The notes under the pieces: generated by a model
Seen by the model: only the letters and a program-made list of their open reading frames with translations
The model's database searches: none
Told to the model about the DNA's origin: nothing
Source of the DNA: Plenodomus lindquistii
Lineage: Eukaryota; Ascomycota; Dothideomycetes; Pleosporales; Leptosphaeriaceae
Direction: 5' to 3'
Length of the DNA stretch: 64,000 nt
Assembly: GCA_025504975.1 (NCBI GenBank)
Contig: JANUWI010000003.1
Span: 3,162,001 to 3,226,000, forward strand
Position numbers and translations under genes: made by a program
Shown: positions 57,301 through 64,000 of the stretch, one piece after another
Numbering within the stretch: the stretch's first letter is position 1
How the letters are laid out: each line of letters starts with the position of its first letter

Positions 57301-58956
57301 TGCCTCTACCCAAGATAGGTGTAATTGACGGCAAAGGTCTAGCCTCGCCCGCTTCGTCTGAACCTAAACAGGCGGCAGATGCTCCAGGCCCAACTGGTAG
57401 CGAAGAGGAAGCGGAGAGGCCACGTAACCCCGCACCCACTTCTGGTCCAAGTGATTCTTCACAACCTTCTACGGTGAAGGGCGACGAGTATGATCCTCGT
57501 CGTCCTGCCATGACCACGGAGTCGAATGACCAGGCGGCTCCTAAGAATAAGAAGCGATTCTACGAAGAAAGCCCGCCTGCTGCACGCCGACAACGCTTCC
57601 AAGGGGAACCCCAATATTACGTTAGTTGTACATATAATCAGATGGCGTGTGCTCCAACTAATGAATGTTTACCAGATGCCAAGGGACCACGTAGACGATG
57701 GATATTCTTCACGAGAATACGCTGAATATGGTCCGAGTCCCAGGATGCCGCATGCTCGTCCGATGTATGACGAATACGGTGGCCGTAGGACAGGCTTTCG
57801 CGAACAGGACAGATTCTATGGTCCTCCACCTGAGCATGTTGTCTACGCCCGAGACGGGAGTCGTGGTAGTCGAGAACGGGATTATGGTGCTTATTCCCGT
57901 CGGTACTACGAAGAAGAAGATACGCAGCCTGGGTTTCGTTACTTGAGCGATCATCCTTCGCGAGATGCAAGTCCTCGCCGGGGGCAGGCTGCGGCTGATC
58001 GTTTCTTGGACGAATTTGTACCTGGGCCAGCTCCTGCCGATCCTGTGCCAATTCCCACCCCACCAGATCCCGCACACACCCCTTCGGCGCCCAATGCTGA
58101 CGATGGTTCGCGATACACGCCAACACCCCCGAACGTAGCTGCCGTTGGAGACGGAGCCACGCAAAGCCGGCCACTTGCACCTCCGCTCCCCAGAGCCCCA
58201 TCTACAGTCTCTAATGGATCTCGCTATGATGAATACTACCCTCCACGACATATGCCTGCACCTCAATACGGCCCCTCAAGGCGGACTGGTCCACACCGTA
58301 GGCGAGATCGTCCCCATGAGCAACGAATGCCCTCGCGTTACTACCGATACATGGATGTTGCGCAACGTGAAGATCGTGGCTCTAGCATGAGCCGGTCACA
58401 GAGTAGGCGATACGAGGAGCAGCGCCGCCGCATCGATCAGCAAGAGACACCACAGCCTGGCGCCGTACCAGAGTATGAGCCAGCATACTCCAGGGATACG
58501 AGTGTCGATCACCCTTCCCCAGAGCACAGCTTTCACCAACCAGCACGTCGTGCCCCCGCCAGCTATGTATCCGTTCAGGATCGTTATCACCAGGCCTCTC
58601 CTCCGCGCTTCCGTTATGAAGAACGCAGGCCACAGACTGTATACGTTGACGAATATGGACACCCCATTCACCACGATTATGAATACGTTCGTGTGCGCCC
58701 TGATCATCGTCAGGCCCATGGTTCTTATATGCATCAACCTCCTCGATACGAACCGGAATACCAGTATGTCCCCGTACCCTATGAGCGGCCTCCACCGCAG
58801 AGGTACAACGGCCGCGAGCAACACTATATGTACTATGATGAGAGGGATCGACCGCTGCCAAGGCGGCCTGCTCCGGAGTCTGAGGTCGAATTCAACGAGC
58901 CGCCGCCTGAGATCAAGGTGGAGAATGTGCCTGTGCCTATGCCAGAGGCAAGTTGA
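54319..58956 (+). CDS. Very large F-box protein
   Basis: Exons 54319-54906, 54951-55386, 55471-57620 and 57676-58956 give 1484 residues. The F-box lies at residues 60-94 (IPPELWQHVFSFCSLADLGR), so it may be an SCF ubiquitin-ligase adaptor. A zinc-ribbon-like block follows (CQFC ... RTCGPC), as in other fungal F-box proteins. The centre has ordered helices (NLKWVYDNKIKPTTEQFRKD, IFLCYGNGC, FYGFEGVIQHYGAKH), a Gly/Pro/Tyr-rich stretch and a second ordered block (LRIYVLLHRIIFRFHVEFNH). The last 430 residues are Arg/Tyr/Pro-rich and disordered. The third exon's acceptor at 55470 was chosen because the nearer CGCAG gives a stop. The 84-nt intron 55387-55470 is open in frame. Confidence 0.82.
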
Positions 58957-59699
58957 GTTGTGTCTGGAGTCTAAACTTTGGGAAGAAAAGTTGTTGTCAT
59001 CTCGGTCTTATTAGCGTTGGCGTCTGTGCTTGCGCTACTGATTGTTACTTTTAATCTGTGGTGGATTTCGTGCATACGTAGCCTGGAAACTGGGTTGATC
59101 TGGAGAGAAACAGAATAACGACGTTTACGAACAACAAACCTCATATTTATTTAACTATTAGTGAAACATACGCTTGACCTGCTCCCCTCATACATCTTCC
59201 TGCTAGGTTGCTCCTCAAATGCTTGGCTACATCAATGCTCAATCCTTCTTGACGTAACGCAGAGCCGGGCACTCTTCGACTCAGTCATGCCTTGTGCAAG
59301 GGGCTTGGCAGATTCTGAGGCAAACAAGGGAGCCATGATGCAAAGAACATAATGGCGGGTGGAAACTTGCTAGGCGGTGGTAACAGGTAAGAGTCTGAAA
59401 CCCAAAAGGCTATAGTATTCGACACGACAGGGTCACAATAGCCATGTGATTTGCGCTCAGAGTACTGTGGATAAGATTCAGTTGCTGGAAGTGTACCACA
59501 GCTCGTAGTCCACAGAACCACCGAGATGTGATGGTTATATTGCTGTTTGCATACAGGTGCATCGAGAATTCACCGTAATCCATGGAAGCCATGTGAGCAG
59601 GTATCGTGGAGTTTGAAAACATGAAACGACTTTTATTTGGCGTTATGGCCTTCTAATGGGTATCAGCGCAAGTAAGAGGCGAGCAAGACAAAAGGCGTG
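58957..59699. other. Intergenic, convergent 3' regions
   Basis: 3' flanks of the F-box gene (+) and the MTD1-type gene (-). No gene or repeat seen. Confidence 0.6.
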
Positions 59700-60818
59700 T
59701 CATGACGATGGAGCGGACACGATGGCTTCTTCTGATGATTTTGTGTCCACACCATTGGCAGCAGCATCGATCCTGTTTTGCGCGAGACGCTGTTCTAAAA
59801 TCAGCTTGTACTGGTCCGGGCTGCGAAGATGTGGGCTTACCAGCAAATTTCTCAATAGTACTGCAATAGTGACCTTGCCAATAGCCGGCACGTATATAGA
59901 AGCCTTCTCTTTGACTTCGGGGGTGAAGTTTCTTTCACTTGAAAAGTTGATGCAGACCGCACCATCTCTCATGGTCTCCAGAGGCACCTTGTACTTGTCG
60001 CCCGGCACTCCGCTGATAACAACGTCGCTGATGGGAAGGCAATTCTCAATTGTCCAGCCCGGCTTCTCAACGACTTCGTGTCTACGCTTCCGCAGACCAA
60101 CACCACGTGTGAACTCTTGCACATCGTTGATGTCTACACTGTACACATGTGCACCGTCATTCGCTAGTAGTGCTGCAAGTGGTCTTCCGACTACTTCACT
60201 CCTATTGATGACCGTGACTGTACGTCCGTGCAGCCTGTTTCCGTATGGCAGGATGGTGTTGTATATGCGCAGGTATTCCAAGATCTTGATGACTGCCAGA
60301 GGCGTGCAAGGTAGGATGCTCTTCTTGGTGTTGGCGGGATCGAGGAAGCGGATGTTCTGGTACATGTTGAAGATGTAGCGATGGGATAGGCCTTCGACAT
60401 CTTTGTCTATCGAGACAATCTGTTGGAGATACTGATCCTGTCGGTTTCCAAATATGGGGTAGTAAACGATAATTCCGTCGACGGAGGCGTCGTTGTTCGC
60501 TTCGATGAGGCGGTCTTCGAGCAATTCGCGGTCGACTTCACGCAGGTCGAATGCGAAGCCACTAACTCCTCATCAATATTGTACGTTTTTCCTCGTGCAC
60601 ATCTACCGCAATATCAATATTCAGGTCACTCACTTTTCGACACAAGTTTTGCCTGTCCACTCTGCATAGACGCGTGCAGCAGGGTCTGCACTCGAGAGAA
60701 ATCCCACGAGCAGTGGCTTGCGCTCAATCTTGCTCAGGCCACCGCGAACTTCTTCCAGCAGACTTTTGGCAATGTTATTCGCAAGGATGACTTTGCAGTT
60801 GGGCTTCTCCTCGGCCAT
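59700..60818 (-). CDS. MTD1: NAD-dependent methylenetetrahydrofolate dehydrogenase
   Basis: Exons 60818-60634 and 60561-59700 give 348 residues; the 72-nt intron joins KTCVE to NGFAFDLRE, restoring a family sequence. The enzyme oxidises 5,10-methylenetetrahydrofolate in the cytosol to supply one-carbon units for purines. I see the folate site GIIVYYPIFG, the substrate loop LPCTPLAVIKILEYL and the Rossmann cofactor region VTVINRSEVVGRPLAALL followed by SGVPGDKYK. The C-terminus (LEQRLAQNRIDAAANG...) is about 25 residues longer than yeast Mtd1. A GTAAGC donor follows the codon for NLL and could mark a missed 3' intron, so the last 45 residues are less certain. The upstream frame is open, but MAEEKP is the first good start. 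Confidence 0.92.
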
Positions 60819-61135
60819 GGCGGGGTAATTTTGCGCGTTTGGGGAAGGAGGCGGAGGATTGCAGGGGCAGACCACCAAAAGGTATTCTGAGTTGGGAGAA
60901 ATTGGTGCAGTGACTGCGATCGGTCAGTTTGAGGCCGTCTATCTGCTCAATTGACTCTGTTTCTGCGCCCACCGTGCCTTCCGCGACTTTTTTTTCCGCG
61001 ACTGCCCCACCACCGGCAAAGGCCAATCAGCGCGACCACGAAACCCCAACGTCATCGGGCGTCCGCAACTGTACGAATCGCGTGCGCCAAACTTCGCAGA
61101 CTTCACTCTTTCAGCCCCAGCGACGCGTCGTTACT
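60819..61135. promoter_or_regulatory. Bidirectional promoter, MTD1-type / MMS19
   Basis: Only 317 bp separate two divergent start codons. It includes a T-run (about 60988-60995) and pyrimidine-rich leader toward MMS19. A shared promoter is likely by distance. Confidence 0.65.
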
Positions 61136-64000
61136 ATGTCAGATATCCAGCAGTATTTGTTGGACTATGACAAGAACAAGACAGAGGCTACAGCAACAGC
61201 CCAGCAGAGTGCGACTCGTATGTTCACAATCGGCGGGGCATGGGCAAGATGAGGGCTGACAATAGGCAGGACTGAAGAATGGCGAACTGAAACTTATAAG
61301 CCTGGTCACAGACCTGGGTGAATATTTGAACAGCGAAGATGGCGTGACAAGGTCCAAGAGTAGGCCGCCTGTTGCACTCGTAGGATGATGGTGCTGACCA
61401 CTATGCAGCCATGTCTTACCTCGCCGAGGTGCTCGCCTCAGTCCCTCCAAAGACTCTGTCTCTACAGCAACGTATGTCAAGCCCATGAGATACTTTTTGC
61501 CGCCTTCGAACCATGTCCATCCTCCAGTCGCGCAGTAGTCTGCCGCAACATGTTGGCCATATACAGACATGAGTTGGAAAATACATACACTCGAAATCTG
61601 TCCGGCTACATGCCAACAGGGCGACCGTTTTGATAGATCGGAGCTTTTTGAGACGGAGCTGATCAAATAACAGGGAATTTGCTCTGCGACTTCACACTCT
61701 CCAGAACCGAGGACAATGAAGGCCTAGGATCCTGTGCAAAGGCCCTTTTGGCGCTTGAAGAATTGGGCAAATGGGACGATCAAAGAGTCGTGGATATAGT
61801 CGAGGCTCTACTCACCAACACACATCCTTTGCGCCAATTCAAGCAACAAAGTGAACGATACCCCGTCCTGCGACTCGTCGACACACTCATGGCAAAGTAC
61901 CGCGAAGTACTACGAGCCCACCACGACTCCACCAACGATTTCATGCCGCGATTTATATCATACTTTGATGGTGAAAAGGATCCTCGAAATCTGATGGTGG
62001 TCTTCTCAATCTTGAGAGTACCTATGACGGAGTGGACCATTGGTGCAGATGCTCAGGACCTGTTTGATGCTGTGTTCAACTACTTTCCCATCACATTCCG
62101 ACCACCACCAGACGATCCATATGGAATCACTGCACAGGATCTGAAAGACCGACTGAGAGACTGCATATCGTCTACCGCAGATTTTGCGCCATACGCTTTC
62201 CCTGCACTGCTCGATAAGCTTGACTCGACATCCATGAACACGAAGCGAGACGTACTCTCCACTATCACAGCGTGCGTTAACGCATATGGACCACGGACAA
62301 TATCACTTTACTCGATAACGCTATGGGACGCACTAAAGTTTGAAATACTTAACGTGCAAGAGGAGGACCTGGCCAAGGAAGCGTTGACAGGGCTTGCTGC
62401 AATCGCGAGAACATTATCAGAAGGAACGCCAGGGTCACTGAACGCATACCTAAAACCGATCATCAAGGAATGTAATGAACATCTTGAGGACGCTCCCACA
62501 AAGCAATCGCAAGCTGCAGCAAGAATACTACACAGCATTGCTGATGTGTCCCCTGAGGTTACGAACCTACTTCTGGCAGGGGTCCTCCCAACTCTTTTTC
62601 TACTTTTCCAAACTGCAGAGACCATGGCTAAACGCCGAGGCTTACTTGAGGTCCTTGTCCAGCTCGTCCGAGCGAATATCGATGTCTACGGCGATTGGAG
62701 AACAACAGGACCTGGCGGAGCGAAAGCTGATGACAATGCGCTCGCACCTTTCCGCGATCAGGCGCTAGAGGTCATGATGAACGGACTCGAAACCGCTCCC
62801 AGCAAGGAAGTGTCTTTCCGTCTGGTGTGTCTCGATGGATTGATTCAGCTATCGAAGGCACGGCAACTGTTGAGCGACGAGGACGAGGGCAGGATCATCC
62901 AGCTATTACACTCGATAGTCATACACGAGGACTCTTACGGCAATGACGAAGTCAAGGAGGCAGCCATCAACGGTATTGTCGACATCGCCCATCAAAAACC
63001 CCAAGTTGTCGTGGAGAAAGCATTCCCAGCATTCCTGGCTCAACTACCAGATACTGATGCAGATGGCTCACAAAGCTACACAACTGTTTTGGAGGCTTTC
63101 GCAAAGTTGGCAAGCGAGGAGCAGGTGTTCGACACCGTCATACTAAGGCTCAAGAACAAATTCAGCGCAGCAGTCTCACAGGGGGCTTCCTCAACATACA
63201 TCGTCGCACTGCTATCTGCAATGCTTTACGCGCTCAAAAAGGGTGAAAACAAATTATCGCAAGGATCCGAGGCTTCCTCGTACTACCAGGACATTGCGCT
63301 TCCTCTAATCCAGCGCGTATCCAGCTCAGACGTGTCACATCCAGCGGCATTCAACGACGACACAACCCTCGATCTCGTCGGTCGCATCTGTAATCTTATC
63401 ATTCGCTCGCAATCAGCAGAGGAACAGAGGACAGTCGCCACAGAATTGTACGCGCTCTTCCGCGGCACACCACAGACAGACCTTCCTCCCTTCAATCAAA
63501 ACGTCGCACCGGAAGTTCAAAAGACTATGATTGTGTCAACACACCTCCTCGCCTCTATGCGTAAAGAGACACCTCTCCCCTGTGACCTTCAAGAGTTGGT
63601 CTCAACCCTCGTATCGTACGCTCAACAACCTTCGATCTCTACGTCCATCCGCTCAACCACCCTGCGCCAGATCTCCCTCACCATTAACAAATTCTACACA
63701 TCCTCCGCGCTCAAGACATGCATGGATCCCCTCATCGCCACATACGACCTTCTCAATCCTGACAAACTCGATCCGGCACGAATAAGGATAATCTTTGCTT
63801 GTATCAAGGCCATTGTTTTACGCAGCAGCCCCGCCCTTAATACGCTTTACCCACAGCTGCTCTCCCTCCTATCCCATCCTACATATGGCAGCACTGTTGC
63901 CCAAGGCTTCCAAACTCTACTCCAACCAGACGATTTGCTTACGAAAGCCAATCATTGCCACATACTTGGCCTCCACAAGCACAAGACGTTCGCGCTATTA
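61136..64000 (+). CDS. MMS19: MMS19, cytosolic Fe-S targeting/TFIIH factor, 5' part
   Basis: Exons 61136-61217, 61270-61359, 61409-61471 and 61674 to the window edge give 854 codons; the gene continues beyond 64000. MMS19 is a HEAT-repeat scaffold that passes iron-sulphur clusters to DNA polymerase, helicase and repair proteins such as XPD. The N-terminal MMS19 domain shows LVTDLGEYLNS, MSYLAEVLASVP, NLLCDFTLSR, the diagnostic GEKDPRNLMVVFSILR and NYFPITFRPPPDDPYG, then APYAFPALLDKLDS. Helical HEAT units fill the rest. Introns 1 and 2 are 52 and 49 nt; intron 3 is 202 nt, unusually long for this window. Splicing QQ-R-NLLCDF supports it. The start MSDIQQYL is the first ATG in frame. Confidence 0.9.

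Overview
This window is nuclear DNA of a filamentous ascomycete, most likely a Dothideomycete of the Pleosporales type. That placement is an inference from gene content and protein style; no marker gene was searched. Genes are split by short GT-AG introns of about 45-120 nt, often with CTAAC or CTGAC branch points. They lie on both strands, about one per 2 kb, with no operons. There are no prokaryotic signals, no intact transposon, no CRISPR array and no RNA gene that I can support.

Layout. 0-7 kb: the last codons of a + strand gene, then a type-B carboxylesterase (-) divergent from an allantoate-permease-type MFS transporter (+), then a SET/MYND methyltransferase-like protein. 7-18 kb is a surface and secretion stretch: a small basic nuclear protein, a Kre9/KNH-type GPI wall protein, a second small GPI-like protein, a cysteine-rich single-pass membrane protein, a secreted PEBP and an isochorismatase-fold cysteine hydrolase. 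19-26 kb holds organelle and cytoskeleton genes: a Dnm1-type dynamin, F1Fo-ATP synthase subunit e, and dynein intermediate chain. 27-41 kb: a coiled-coil protein of unknown role, an Msb1/Mug8-domain polarity protein, an Rlm1/MEF2-type MADS-box factor with a long glutamine tract, and a penta-EF-hand calcium protein. 42-53 kb: a SUR7/PalI-family membrane protein, two uncharacterised disordered proteins, a secreted eight-cysteine protein and an Abp1-type actin-binding protein. 54-64 kb: a 1484-residue F-box protein, an NAD-dependent methylenetetrahydrofolate dehydrogenase (MTD1 type), and the start of MMS19, which runs off the right edge.

The genes are mostly housekeeping and share a loose theme of cell polarity, cytoskeleton and cell surface (Msb1, Abp1, SUR7, dynamin, dynein, Rlm1, GPI proteins). 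I see no biosynthetic cluster. Several pairs are head to head with short shared promoters: esterase/MFS, ATP synthase e/dynein IC, and MTD1/MMS19.

The observations I would follow first are: the secreted eight-cysteine protein at 49545-50357, which only appears after splicing; the cysteine-rich membrane protein at 13571-15004; a near-perfect 22-bp direct repeat in the esterase/MFS promoter; a tandem CCCGCGGG element upstream of the dynamin gene; and an 84-nt intron in the F-box gene that stays open in frame if retained. All exon coordinates were read by eye from splice signals and frame. They should be checked against transcripts.
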